Shown one piece after another: positions 37,031 to 45,895 of a stretch of 64,000 bases of DNA. The translations under genes were made by a program, and so were the position numbers. The stretch is taken from contig JAVSLW010000011.1 in NCBI GenBank assembly GCA_039666455.1, forward strand, positions 20,628 to 84,627, written 5' to 3'. The notes beneath the pieces were generated by a model that saw only the letters and a list, made by a program, of their open reading frames with translations, had not been told where the DNA came from and made no database searches. Numbering within the stretch: the first letter of the stretch is position 1; each line of letters opens with the position of its first letter. Origin of the DNA: Methanobacterium sp. (GTDB lineage: Archaea; Methanobacteriota; Methanobacteria; Methanobacteriales; Methanobacteriaceae).

Positions 37031-37880
37031 ATAAGCACAGAAATTTATTATTTTTCAGGGACTGGGAATTCGCTTTATGTAGCAAAGGAATTACAAAAAA
37101 AGAGTTACGGAAGCAAAATTAATACCAATGGTAAGACTTTTAAATAGAGATATTGTTGAATCAGTTTCAGATTCAGTGGGATTTGTATTTCCCATCCATC
37201 TTGCAATGGCACCTGCTCCTGTAATTGATTTTGTTAAAAAACTTAACTTAAAATCGGCAGAATATATTTTTGCAATTGCAACAAGGGCTGGAAGCCAGCA
37301 CAGGGCGTTTATTGACCTGGAAAAGACATTAAAGAAGAAGAATAAAAGTTTAGATTCATTTTTCACTTTAAACATGGCCAGCAACGATCCGAAGTTTGAA
37401 GGCTGGCATGCGGCAACTGCAGAAGAAATAAGAAAAATGGAATCTGATGTCCAAAAAAAGATTGATTCAGTCCACAAAATCATTTTAAACAAAGAAAAAA
37501 GCCGTGAAGAGGACATTGATTTCATTCATCCTATGCCTGCGTTTTCAATTCTCTCACTGTTTCTTCCATTCCTTAATAGAATGTATAATGTTGAATTTTA
37601 TGTGAATTCAAAGTGCATACAATGTGGAACATGTGAAAAGGTCTGTTTATCTGGAAAAGTTAAAATGGTTAATGGAAAACCAGTCTGGCAGAAAGATGCA
37701 AGGAGTTTTTTCTGCTATGCGTGTCTAAATCACTGTCCACAGCATGCTGTTCAAATCAAATCTTCACGCTTTTTAAAATCATATACTGAAAGTAATGGAA
37801 GGTATTCTCACCCTTATGCGACAGCAGATGATATTGCAGGGCAGAAAGAATTAATAAAACATGATTCAAACAATGTTTAA
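37031..37880 (+). pseudogene. EFR1-family flavodoxin-ferredoxin, frameshifted at an A7 run
   Basis: The flavodoxin N-terminus (STEIYYFSGTGNSLYVAKEL) is in one frame. The rest, from EAKLIPMVRLLN through the ferredoxin motif CIQCGTCEKVC and CYACLNHCPQHAV, is in the next. The switch is at seven A residues, 37095-37101; six would restore QKRVTEAKLIPM. The N-terminal frame has no ATG, GTG or TTG after its upstream stop: ATA at 37031, eight bases after GAGG, is the likely initiator. The gene is either a recent pseudogene, a slippage site or a sequence error. Expected role: one- or two-electron transfer between flavin and Fe-S clusters. Confidence 0.65.
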
Positions 37881-37904
37881 TGAACAAAAGATAAGGAGTA
37901 GGAC

Positions 37905-38584
37905 ATGCCACAGGAAATCAAAACCATTGAATTAACCATTGAATTAGGTGTAATTGGATTAGGCACTGTGAATTGCTACCTCATAAAAATCGGCATGAAT
38001 TATGTTTTGATAGACACTGGACCTTCAAATAAACGTTTCGAACTCGAAAAAGAACTTAGGAACTCCGGATGTAAGTCTGGAAATCTTAAACTCATTGTTA
38101 TAACTCACGGGGATTTTGACCATACAGGCAATGCTGCTTATCTTCGTGAAAAATTTGGTGCAAAAATAGCCATGCATCACGATGATTGGGGAATGGTCGA
38201 ACGTGGAGACATGTTCTGGAACAGAAGAGGCAATTTTCTCATCAAAATGATAGTTCCTATCCTCTTTGGGTTTGGAAAATCAGAAAGATTTAAACCTGAT
38301 TTATATATCAATGATGAAGACGATTTTTCTGAATACGGATTCGACACCAAAGTTATTTATATTCCGGGGCACTCAAAGGGTTCTGTAGGAATCTTGACAG
38401 CTGACGGTGATCTGTTTTGTGGGGATTTGTTTACAAATACTGATAAACCAGTTTTAAATGCATTATGGATGACAGAGAGGCAGCTAATGTAAGTATTGAA
38501 AAACTGAAAAAAATTAACATAAAAACAGTTTATCCAGGACATGGTAATTCATTCCTGATGGATGAATTTAATAAGAAGGATTAA
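37905..38584 (+). pseudogene. Metallo-beta-lactamase-fold hydrolase with 3' frameshift
   Basis: The N-terminal 190 residues carry the MBL zinc motif THGDFDHTGNAAYL (HxDxDH-like), then IPGHSKGSVGIL and GDLFCGDLFTNTDKPVLNAL. The frame then meets TAA at 38490. One base back the true C-terminus continues (DDREAANVSIEKLKK, TVYPGHGNS) to 38584, so a single base was lost near 38463. Restoring it gives LMDDREAA as expected for the family. The TVYPGHG motif contributes a late active-site His, so the short product is probably impaired. Substrate unknown. Confidence 0.7.
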
Positions 38585-38758
38585 TGGGGAGAATTAGATC
38601 CTGAAATTAAATAGGGAAAATAATGTTAAAACTGTAGATAAACGTTGGAAATGTCTTTACAGAGTGGAGGAGCAGCAGCTATTCTTTTAGAAGCATTAAT
38701 TTTAATTGAAATCATTATTTTTACTATATGGCCTCAAAAACCACTGCAATTGACTATT

Positions 38759-39157
38759 TTACTCCCCTATTACAGTAACCTCTATTTTCCTTAACCTGCC
38801 TGATGTATCTGCTTCTATAAAAAATAAATCCTGCCATGTACCCCTTATTACTCTACCGTTTCTAATAGGTAGTGTTTTATCTGGTGCAAGTAGCATGGAT
38901 CTTAAATGTGAATGTGCGTTTTCTCCGTGTGACCAGCCTTTTTCAGGGGTTAAATTATCCAGTAATTTTTTTATATCATTCCTTAAATTACTTTCAAGCT
39001 CAGTTAAAGCGAACACAGCAGTTGCATGCGGTGCAAAGATGTGGACAATACCATTTTTAATACCAGATTCATGGACTACATTTTCAACTTTATGGGTTAA
39101 ATCAATTATATCTCCAGGATTACTGGTTTCTATATGTATTGTTTTTGTAAAAACCAT
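38759..39157 (-). CDS. YjbQ / UPF0047 family protein, paralogue 2
   Basis: A 132-residue member of the same family as 20759-21172. FAPHATAVFALTE corresponds to the HSTA motif, AHSHLRSMLL and RGTWQDLFFIEADTSG to the later conserved segments. The two copies differ clearly, and so are old paralogues rather than a recent duplication. AGAGGTG precedes the ATG. It converges with the broken MBL gene; the 170 bases between hold no gene that I can support. Confidence 0.8.
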   Translation of the reverse strand: MVFTKTIHIETSNPGDIIDLTHKVENVVHESGIKNGIVHIFAPHATAVFALTELESNLRNDIKKLLDNLTPEKGWSHGENAHSHLRSMLLAPDKTLPIRNGRVIRGTWQDLFFIEADTSGRLRKIEVTVIGE

Positions 39158-39375
39158 AATATAACACCTCTAAACTGGTAAATATCATCTTTTAGTGTAT
39201 AAATCAAGCACTATTAAAAAATTACTGAATTAATAGATAAAATCTGTTAAAAATAATATTTTAATTTTTCCACTTTTAAATTACTGATTATAAAATCCAT
39301 CTTCTCACCAATTATGTAGACCCTGATGCAATTATAATCTTCTTTAATATAATCTTCTTTAATTTATCCATCAGC

Positions 39376-41361
39376 TTAATATACAAGTGTAAGCAGTCTA
39401 AACGCTATCCCACCAACAATTATAGCAGTGGCGAAGTTCGCCAGCGATATATATGAAGCTGCTTTCCATCCAAATTCTTTAGCCAGAATTGTTATTGTTG
39501 ACAGGCAGGGAAGGTACAGCATTCCTATAAGTGCCAGAACTATAAACTGAACTGGTGTTAAAACTCCTGCAAGGTCTGCACCGAATAGGGCCACAAGCAT
39601 TAGAAGTATGAATTCTTTCCTGATTATTCCAAATATAAGGAGCACGCCTGCAAATACAGGGAGGCCAAGCCACCAAACAGTAAGAGGAGCTAAAAAGTTG
39701 CTTACAGGTTCAAGTATACCAAAAGCATATAATGCCTGGATAAGTGCACTTCCAACTATATATATTGGGAAAACAAGATATATCAATGATTTAGTTCTTG
39801 TCCATGTCTGCTTAGCTGCTAATTTTAATGATGGAACTTTAAATGAATGCATTTCCATTATTAGCCCTGTTGATTCTCCAGGAGCTACCTTTAGAGCAAT
39901 TCTACCTAATAAGAATATAAGGAGAATGTCAATTGCATAAAGTGCCAGTGCCCACCAGACGTTAACAAATAGGGCAACAAGCCCCAGAATTATAATGGTT
40001 CTTGCTGCACATGGAGCAAATGTTATGGCAAAGGATGCAAGTAATCTCTCCCGCCTTGTCTCTAAAATCCGGGTACTGTCAATGGCTGGAACATTACAGC
40101 CGTATCCAAGAATCATGGGGATAAGCGCTTTTCCATGTAAACCTATTCTGTGCATTGCACTGTCCATCATAAATGCAACCCTTGTGAGTATCCCCGAATT
40201 TTCAATGGCACTCAGCATTAAGTAAAATGGGATTACAAAAGGTATTATAAGGGTAACTCCTGCTACAATACCACCAAATGCACCATTCCATAAAATAGCT
40301 GTTAAGGGGCCGCTAACCTGTGGATCTACAGGCTGGAAAAAGCTGAGTGCATCTGCAAGTATACCTGAAAGTTCTGTCCCCACCACAAATGTCCAGAGAA
40401 GCAATCCGCCTATCACCAAAACAGATGTAACATAACCAAGAACTCTGTGTGTAACAATCTTATCCAGTTTTTCAGAGAAGGTGGTTTTAATTTCACTCTG
40501 TACCTGAGCTCCGCCAGCAATTCTGTTTGCAAGAGAATATCTTTCAGATGCAATAACTGCAAAGGATGGTTCCTGGTGAATGTTTTCTATCTCTCCTGAT
40601 AAATCATGTGCAGAATGGATTATATCTTTAGATTTAGATTCCACCAGTTTTTTAATTTCTGGGTCGTTTTCAAGTAATTTTATAGCGATCCAGCGAGAAG
40701 GATACCCCAGTTGAATGTTTTTAAACTCAAGTAACTCTGTTAGTTTTTTTATTCTATTTTCTACTTCACTACCGTATTTTATTGTAGTTATCCTGTTTTT
40801 AGACTTATTTTGTGCAACTTCAGTGGCCATTTCCATTAATTCATGTAATCCTTCCCCTCTTACTGCTACAGTAGCAACAACCGGTACTCCGAGTGCTGCC
40901 TGCAGTTTTTCAGTATCAATAACAATTCCTTTTTGCCTGGCGATATCCACCTGATTAACACAAACAACCATTGGAACTTCCATTTCCTTTAGTTGTAGGG
41001 TAAAAAATAGATTTCGCTCTAAAACAGCAGCATCAACAACATTAATAACAACATCAGGCTTTTCAAATGCAATATATTCTCTTGATACAATTTCTTCCAT
41101 GGAAAAAGTAGAAAATGAGTAGATTCCAGGTAGATCGATCACATCAATGTCATGGCCTTTAAAATGGAGTTTACCTTCTGCCCTTTCAACAGTTTTTCCA
41201 GGCCAGTTTCCTATAATTTGATTGGAACCTGTAAGTTCGTTGAAAATTACACTTTTACCAACATTGGCATTTCCAGCAAGGGCAATGGTTAAATGGTTAC
41301 CCTTTTTTCCAGATAATTCTGCTTTTTTGGCGTTTAGACTGTATTCTACAGGTTTAGTCAA
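39376..41361 (-). CDS. feoB: Ferrous iron transport protein B
   Basis: A 661-residue FeoB. The N-terminal G domain has GNANVGKSVIFNELTG (G1), NWPGKTVERAEG, DLPG (G3) and VNQVD (G4). The C-terminal membrane part has two Gate repeats (LILGYGCNVPAIDSTRILE; GIIRKEFILLMLVALFGA). It imports Fe2+ under anaerobic conditions. The start is 11 bases after the regulator gene whose last domain is FeoA-like, so the whole Feo system sits in one operon. Confidence 0.94.
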   Translation of the reverse strand: MTKPVEYSLNAKKAELSGKKGNHLTIALAGNANVGKSVIFNELTGSNQIIGNWPGKTVERAEGKLHFKGHDIDVIDLPGIYSFSTFSMEEIVSREYIAFEKPDVVINVVDAAVLERNLFFTLQLKEMEVPMVVCVNQVDIARQKGIVIDTEKLQAALGVPVVATVAVRGEGLHELMEMATEVAQNKSKNRITTIKYGSEVENRIKKLTELLEFKNIQLGYPSRWIAIKLLENDPEIKKLVESKSKDIIHSAHDLSGEIENIHQEPSFAVIASERYSLANRIAGGAQVQSEIKTTFSEKLDKIVTHRVLGYVTSVLVIGGLLLWTFVVGTELSGILADALSFFQPVDPQVSGPLTAILWNGAFGGIVAGVTLIIPFVIPFYLMLSAIENSGILTRVAFMMDSAMHRIGLHGKALIPMILGYGCNVPAIDSTRILETRRERLLASFAITFAPCAARTIIILGLVALFVNVWWALALYAIDILLIFLLGRIALKVAPGESTGLIMEMHSFKVPSLKLAAKQTWTRTKSLIYLVFPIYIVGSALIQALYAFGILEPVSNFLAPLTVWWLGLPVFAGVLLIFGIIRKEFILLMLVALFGADLAGVLTPVQFIVLALIGMLYLPCLSTITILAKEFGWKAASYISLANFATAIIVGGIAFRLLTLVY

Positions 41362-41372
41362 GCTGTTATCCC

Positions 41373-42101
41373 CTATGCCTCTTCAACTGCTTCAACAAAG
41401 ATATTTGTAGCTATATCATGTCCAAGAGCAAGTTTGGATCCTCTAACTGCAATTTCAACAGGACCACATAGTGGAGCAACTTTTATTACACTTATATTTG
41501 CACCTATAGTAATTCCCATGTCTAAAAGCCTTCGAATTACCTTATGATCTCCTCTTATGAAACTAACTTTGCCTTTTTTATGTTCTTTAAGGTCCAGTAT
41601 TGAAATTAAGTTTTCACTTCGTTTTCCAACTTCTTCTACGTCAACTTCTTTTCGTTTTATGCATTCTTCACAGCTTGTAAATTTTAAATCGCATTCTGGA
41701 ATTATGCTTTCTCCAGGACACCTGTCTGGATGTTCTAAAAGGTGACAGAGAGCTCTCTCTGCATCATCAGAGAGGGAATGTTCCATTTCGCATGCCTGTT
41801 TGTGGATTTTATCTTTTTTGATCTTTAAAACATCACAGAGAAATCTTTCCAGTAATCTATGTTTACGGGTAATTTTTTTTGCTATTTTAAGACCGTCTTC
41901 AGTTAATACAGCACCTTTATAGGGCGAATATTGAACATAACCTTTTCTGGATAATTTTTGCAGCATTTGAGTGACACTGGCTGGTGCAATTTTAAGTTTT
42001 TCAGAAATCTGCGTTGTTGAAACTGTTTCTCCCTTTGGACCTAACTTGTATAATACTTCAAGGTATTCTTCAATGTTTTCACTTAAGGGTTTTTTTGGCA
42101 T
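41373..42101 (-). CDS. DtxR-family metalloregulator fused to FeoA domain
   Basis: A 242-residue regulator. Residues 1-60 form a winged helix (NIEEYLEVLYKLGPKGETVS, ASVTQMLQKLSRKGYV). Residues 65-140 form the metal-binding dimer domain with HRLLERFL, CEMEHSLSDDAERAL. A linker holds CEECIKRK, and residues about 165-240 form an SH3-like FeoA domain (GDHKVIRRLLDMGITIGANI). It should repress the operon when Fe2+ or Mn2+ is bound. AGGTGA overlaps its own possible operator just ahead of the ATG. Confidence 0.9.
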   Translation of the reverse strand: MPKKPLSENIEEYLEVLYKLGPKGETVSTTQISEKLKIAPASVTQMLQKLSRKGYVQYSPYKGAVLTEDGLKIAKKITRKHRLLERFLCDVLKIKKDKIHKQACEMEHSLSDDAERALCHLLEHPDRCPGESIIPECDLKFTSCEECIKRKEVDVEEVGKRSENLISILDLKEHKKGKVSFIRGDHKVIRRLLDMGITIGANISVIKVAPLCGPVEIAVRGSKLALGHDIATNIFVEAVEEA

Positions 42102-42147
42102 TTAGGTTCACCTGATATTACTTTATGTATATTATAATTGATACTAT

Positions 42148-42176
42148 AACTTATATACTTATTTGGTTAACCTAAA
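42148..42176 (-). promoter_or_regulatory. Feo operon promoter with DtxR-type operator
   Basis: 42162-42176 reads TTTGGTTAACCTAAA, a near-perfect palindrome resembling the half-site TTAGGTTA of DtxR/IdeR boxes. On the minus strand it immediately precedes an AGTATATAAG TATA box (about 42148-42158). A similar TTTAGGTTCACCTGA lies at 42101-42115 over the ribosome-binding site. Confidence 0.55.
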
Positions 42177-42265
42177 CTCCGGGGGATCTGAAAGTGTTCG
42201 GTTCATATAACTGCTTTTAATGCATTATTTTTATATCATTGATTTCATATTATAATATTGATATT

Positions 42266-43147
42266 ATGAGGGATAAAAATTATTATTCCACAGTTAAAAG
42301 AATCTTAATAATAATATTAATATTAAATATTTCTGTTGCTATCATAAAAACAGTTTATGGAAGCCATATTAACTCCTTAAGCATGATTTCTGATGGGTTT
42401 CATTCATTTTTTGACAGCGCATCTAATATCATAGGTTTAATAGGGATATCAATTGCATCCCGGCCACCTGATTCTGGACACCCATATGGTCACAGCAAGG
42501 TTGAAACATTTGCTTCTGTATGTATTGCAGCATTATTATTTTTAACCTGTTTTGAAATCATTCAATCAGCTTTTAATAGAATTTTAGAACCGCAGATTCC
42601 TGACATAACTATAATAAGTTTTTTGATCATGATAGCAACTATAGGGATAAATATTGTTACTTCAACCTATGAAAATCAGAAAGGTAGAGAAATTGGAAGC
42701 AGTATTTTAATTTCTGATGCACTGCACACAAGAAGCGATATTTACGCATCATCTGCAGTTATAGTCGGTTTTTTAGCAGTAAATTCAGGCTTTATAATCA
42801 TGGATCCATTAGTATCTCTATTTATAGCGTTTTTAATAGCTTTAATGGGTATAAAAATCATTAAAGAAAGTTCCAGTGTTCTTCTTGATAAAGCACCCCT
42901 TAAAAAGAAGAGAGTTAAAGAAATAGTAAACTCAATAGATAGTATCAAAGGATGTCATAAGATTAGAACAAGGGGATCAAAATATTATATTTATGTTGAT
43001 CTCCACATAACTCTTGATTCATGTTGTTCATTAAATGAAGCACATAATATAGCTCATAGAGTTGAAAATAAGCTCAAAAAATCTATTTCAGGCGTTCAGG
43101 ATGTGGTGGTACATATTGATCCATGTGATGACAATTATGGTAGATAG
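42266..43147 (+). CDS. Cation diffusion facilitator transporter, FieF-like
   Basis: A CDF exporter of about 293 residues with six helices and a C-terminal cytoplasmic domain. The paired metal motifs are HSFFDSASN (HxxxD) in helix 2 and HTRSDIYAS (HxxxD) in helix 5; the C-terminal domain ends with VVVHIDPCDD. Zn2+, Fe2+ or Mn2+ are possible substrates. A TATA-like TTTTTATATC at about 42226 lies 25-30 bases ahead of ATG 42266, with no Shine-Dalgarno, suggesting a leaderless mRNA. It is divergent from the iron operon. Confidence 0.85.
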   Translation: MRDKNYYSTVKRILIIILILNISVAIIKTVYGSHINSLSMISDGFHSFFDSASNIIGLIGISIASRPPDSGHPYGHSKVETFASVCIAALLFLTCFEIIQSAFNRILEPQIPDITIISFLIMIATIGINIVTSTYENQKGREIGSSILISDALHTRSDIYASSAVIVGFLAVNSGFIIMDPLVSLFIAFLIALMGIKIIKESSSVLLDKAPLKKKRVKEIVNSIDSIKGCHKIRTRGSKYYIYVDLHITLDSCCSLNEAHNIAHRVENKLKKSISGVQDVVVHIDPCDDNYGR

Positions 43148-43245
43148 CTTAAAGAGGCTGCCAGTAACTTCAAAACTCTGATTTTCCGAAATAAATATAA
43201 ATAAGCTTATAGAAAATTTCACCTGTATTGAAAAGGTGTAAGAAC

Positions 43246-43716
43246 ATGGCCAGATTGGGTATTGGAGCAGCAATTCTAATAAGCATTATATTGGGTGTTA
43301 TACTCCTATCTATACTGGGGATAGGTGGAATTTTTACGCTGGTCATTACAGGATTTGTTGCAACATATTTAACTGCTCCGCAAAAGAGAAGCTATAAAGC
43401 TGGAGGGATTGCAGGAGCTATATTAGGGGTTTTAATTTTTATTCATGGTTTATTTATCTCACTTACTTTACCCATTGATTCACCTAATATATCGGGTTTT
43501 ACATGGATCAGTCTTGAATTAAGCGGTATTTTCACTTTAATTTTGGGATTTATAGTACTGATTTTAATCTGCTATTTGTTTGGATCTATTGGAGGTTTAA
43601 TTGCTCAAAAAGTATTTAAAAATGAAACCAAGCAATCCAGAGCACATATTCGAAGAAGCGGTGAAAAGACATATAAAAAGACACCTCGAAGGTCTTTAAA
43701 AAGAAATTACAGGTAA
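43246..43716 (+). CDS. Small membrane protein, possibly DUF5518
   Basis: A protein of about 156 residues with four hydrophobic segments (residues about 5-40 in two helices, 52-75, 95-125) and a strongly basic tail rich in Arg and Lys. GIAGAILGVLIFIHG and FGSIGGLIAQKVF resemble the Gly-rich helices of DUF5518 proteins, but the match is loose. AGGTG lies seven bases before ATG 43246. The function is unknown. Confidence 0.5.
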   Translation: MARLGIGAAILISIILGVILLSILGIGGIFTLVITGFVATYLTAPQKRSYKAGGIAGAILGVLIFIHGLFISLTLPIDSPNISGFTWISLELSGIFTLILGFIVLILICYLFGSIGGLIAQKVFKNETKQSRAHIRRSGEKTYKKTPRRSLKRNYR

Positions 43717-43736
43717 ATTAATTTAAGGCGATATTT

Positions 43737-44981
43737 ATGAAATCAATTGTGGTAGGGTCAGGTGCTGGGGGAGCAACCGTTGCAAAAGAGCTTTCAAAAA
43801 CTTCGTTTTTGTTGGCTCCGAAAATCGTAGATTTTCGTGGGTTTTCAAAATATGGTTCTTCAACAATCCTAATTGAAAAAGGACCCTTTACAAAAGCAAA
43901 ACACGCCCATAAACACTATGATATAATGGATGTGGGAACTGAGGTGTCAAGAACTTTCTGCGTCGGCGGTACCACTCTTGTAACTGCTGGAAATGCTGTT
44001 AGAACATGTAAAAACTTTTTTAAAAAGATTGGAATTGATTTAAGCTTGGAATTTGAAGAAATTGAACAGGAATTATGTATCGGCGTTCTTCCAGATACTC
44101 ATTTTGGAGAAGGAACAAAAAGGATAATGAAAGCTGCAGATTCACTGGGATTTGAAATTAATAAAATGCCCAAATTCATTGACCCGGATTCATGTGAACC
44201 CTGTGGTAAGTGTGCATTTGGCTGTCCAAAGGATGCAAAATGGACAGGTGTAGATTTTGTAAGGGAAGCAGAAAAAAATGGGGTGATAATCATAGAAAAT
44301 ACTCCTGTTACAGATATAATTGTTTCAAATGGAATGGTTAAAGGGGTGAAAAGCTACGATAAAATTTTTGAAGCAGATACTGTAGTTTTAGCTGCAGGGG
44401 CTATTGAAACCCCTCGATTGCTTCAAAAAATAGGAATAGAGTCTGGAAATAATCTCTTTGTTGATACATTTGTTACTGTGGGAGGAATGCTAAAAAATAT
44501 TGAATTTAACAAAGAAGTTACTATGAATGCATTTATCAAACTGAATGATATAATAATGGCCCCTCATTATTCAGAAATCCTTGTAAAAAAGCTTGAAAAA
44601 TTTAAAGCAGGTAAGAAAGACATTTTAGGAATGATGGTTAAAATTAAAGACCAGCCTTCTGGCAAAGTAACTCAAAGCGATGTGATAAAATTCAACACTG
44701 CAAATGATGTAGCTCTTTTAGCTAAAGGATCGGCTATTGCAGGCTCAATATTAACTGAAGCCGGAGTAAATCCAAAAACACTGGTATCTACCTGTGCAAG
44801 AGGAGCTCATCCCGGTGGAACTGCTGCAATTGGTCAGGTGGTGGACAAAAATCTACAAACAGAAATAGAAGGTCTTTATGTTGCAGATGCAAGCGTTTTC
44901 CCTGAAGCTCCTGGTGCACCGCCAGTTCTTACAATAATTGCACTTGCTAAAAGACTTGCAAAACATATTAATGAAAATTAA
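43737..44981 (+). CDS. GMC-type FAD oxidoreductase with palindrome-encoded insert
   Basis: A 414-residue flavoprotein. The FAD-binding VVGSGAGGATVAKELSK is at the N-terminus. CEPCGKCAFGCPKDA about residue 157 could bind an Fe-S cluster. CARGAHPGGTAAIG and GLYVADASVFPEAPGAPPVL are the C-terminal GMC motifs. Between the first helix and the second strand (YGSSTILIEKG) there are about 18 additional residues (TSFLLAPKIVDFRGFS) coded by a hairpin pair at 43795-43837. The loop is surface exposed in Rossmann folds, so activity may survive. Substrate unknown. Confidence 0.8.
   Translation: MKSIVVGSGAGGATVAKELSKTSFLLAPKIVDFRGFSKYGSSTILIEKGPFTKAKHAHKHYDIMDVGTEVSRTFCVGGTTLVTAGNAVRTCKNFFKKIGIDLSLEFEEIEQELCIGVLPDTHFGEGTKRIMKAADSLGFEINKMPKFIDPDSCEPCGKCAFGCPKDAKWTGVDFVREAEKNGVIIIENTPVTDIIVSNGMVKGVKSYDKIFEADTVVLAAGAIETPRLLQKIGIESGNNLFVDTFVTVGGMLKNIEFNKEVTMNAFIKLNDIIMAPHYSEILVKKLEKFKAGKKDILGMMVKIKDQPSGKVTQSDVIKFNTANDVALLAKGSAIAGSILTEAGVNPKTLVSTCARGAHPGGTAAIGQVVDKNLQTEIEGLYVADASVFPEAPGAPPVLTIIALAKRLAKHINEN
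43795..43837. repeat. Paired micro-hairpin element, copy 5 (inside GMC oxidoreductase)
   Basis: CAAAAAC-TTC-GTTTTTG (43795-43811) and CGAAAATC-GTA-GATTTTCG (43819-43837) are joined by TTGGCTC. It is in frame, translated about residues 20-34, and includes the KIVDFR text also produced by copies 1 and 4 (KIIDFR, KIEDF). Confidence 0.75.
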
Positions 44982-45072
44982 AAAACAAGGTTACATGGTT
45001 TTTGGAAAGACAGCTAAAAAACAGATTTTCAGTTTCATTATAGTTCAACTTAACTCTTTCAAAACTTCATAT

Positions 45073-45708
45073 TTACCTGTTTCTATATTTTTTGTAGATA
45101 ACAAAGCATATTACAGCTATTAATAATCCAATTAGCACTATTTCTTCAGATATTGCAATTTGGGATTCTATCTGTTTATATAAACTTCCAAACTGCCATG
45201 CTATAAATCCCAGAATAAAGGCTCTAATTAAAGTCCCGGAAAAAGTTATAATGAGGTATTTTTTGATATCAAACTTAATGAACCCACAAAATGCACTTAT
45301 AACAACACTGGGTATTATGGGAAGTGCTCTTGCTGTAAAAAGAGAGAACTCTATTAAATTTTTTTCAGAGTATTTTTCTTCTGTTTTTTCTATTTCTTCC
45401 CAGGATAATCCCAGATATTTACCCCACCGATCAACGAAGGGCTTACCCACTTCATACACTATTCCATAAATAAATAAAGATCCAATTGTAACTCCAGAAG
45501 CAGCAGGAATTGCTATATGGAGGAATAGTTTTTCAAATGCTTGAAATGAAATCTGTGAATTTCCCATTATAAAAAAGCTGGATCCCATTATAACTGCTGT
45601 TGAAGGGATGGGAGCTATAATTTCTTCAAGAATACTCCCAAGAAAGATACCTAATGGGCCGTAGGCTATTATAAATTCTTCTATAAAGATAAATATTTCT
45701 GAAAACAT
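45073..45708 (-). CDS. DedA / VTT-domain membrane protein
   Basis: A 211-residue protein with about five helices. GPLGIFLGSILEEIIAPIPS at the N-terminus, the conserved GKYLGLSWEEIEKTEEKYS cytoplasmic loop and FTARALPIIPSVVISAFCGF define the DedA/SNARE-associated family. Such proteins are linked with lipid scrambling and membrane homeostasis. GAGG lies ahead of the ATG. It is convergent with the GMC gene. Confidence 0.88.
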   Translation of the reverse strand: MFSEIFIFIEEFIIAYGPLGIFLGSILEEIIAPIPSTAVIMGSSFFIMGNSQISFQAFEKLFLHIAIPAASGVTIGSLFIYGIVYEVGKPFVDRWGKYLGLSWEEIEKTEEKYSEKNLIEFSLFTARALPIIPSVVISAFCGFIKFDIKKYLIITFSGTLIRAFILGFIAWQFGSLYKQIESQIAISEEIVLIGLLIAVICFVIYKKYRNR

Positions 45709-45895
45709 GAGTTAAACCTCTTGGACTATAATATTAAATTTTATTAGCTATATTTCTATTTGCTTTAGTAATTTAAATCAATATATGGCAAACTGACTTT
45801 GATTTGTATAATTAACATTTTTCATAATATATAATTTTAGTACAGATCTTTTAATTTACTCCCTGATTCTATACTTAAGATTTTCAGATCAGGTT

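Noticed and set aside
37095..37101. Programmed frameshift in the EFR1 gene
   Set aside because: A7 could slip, but neighbouring genes are also broken by simple indels, so decay or sequence error is the simpler reading.
38585..38758. Remnant coding region after the MBL-fold gene
   Set aside because: Short fragments such as FTEWRSSSYSF are readable but match nothing I recognise and carry many stops.
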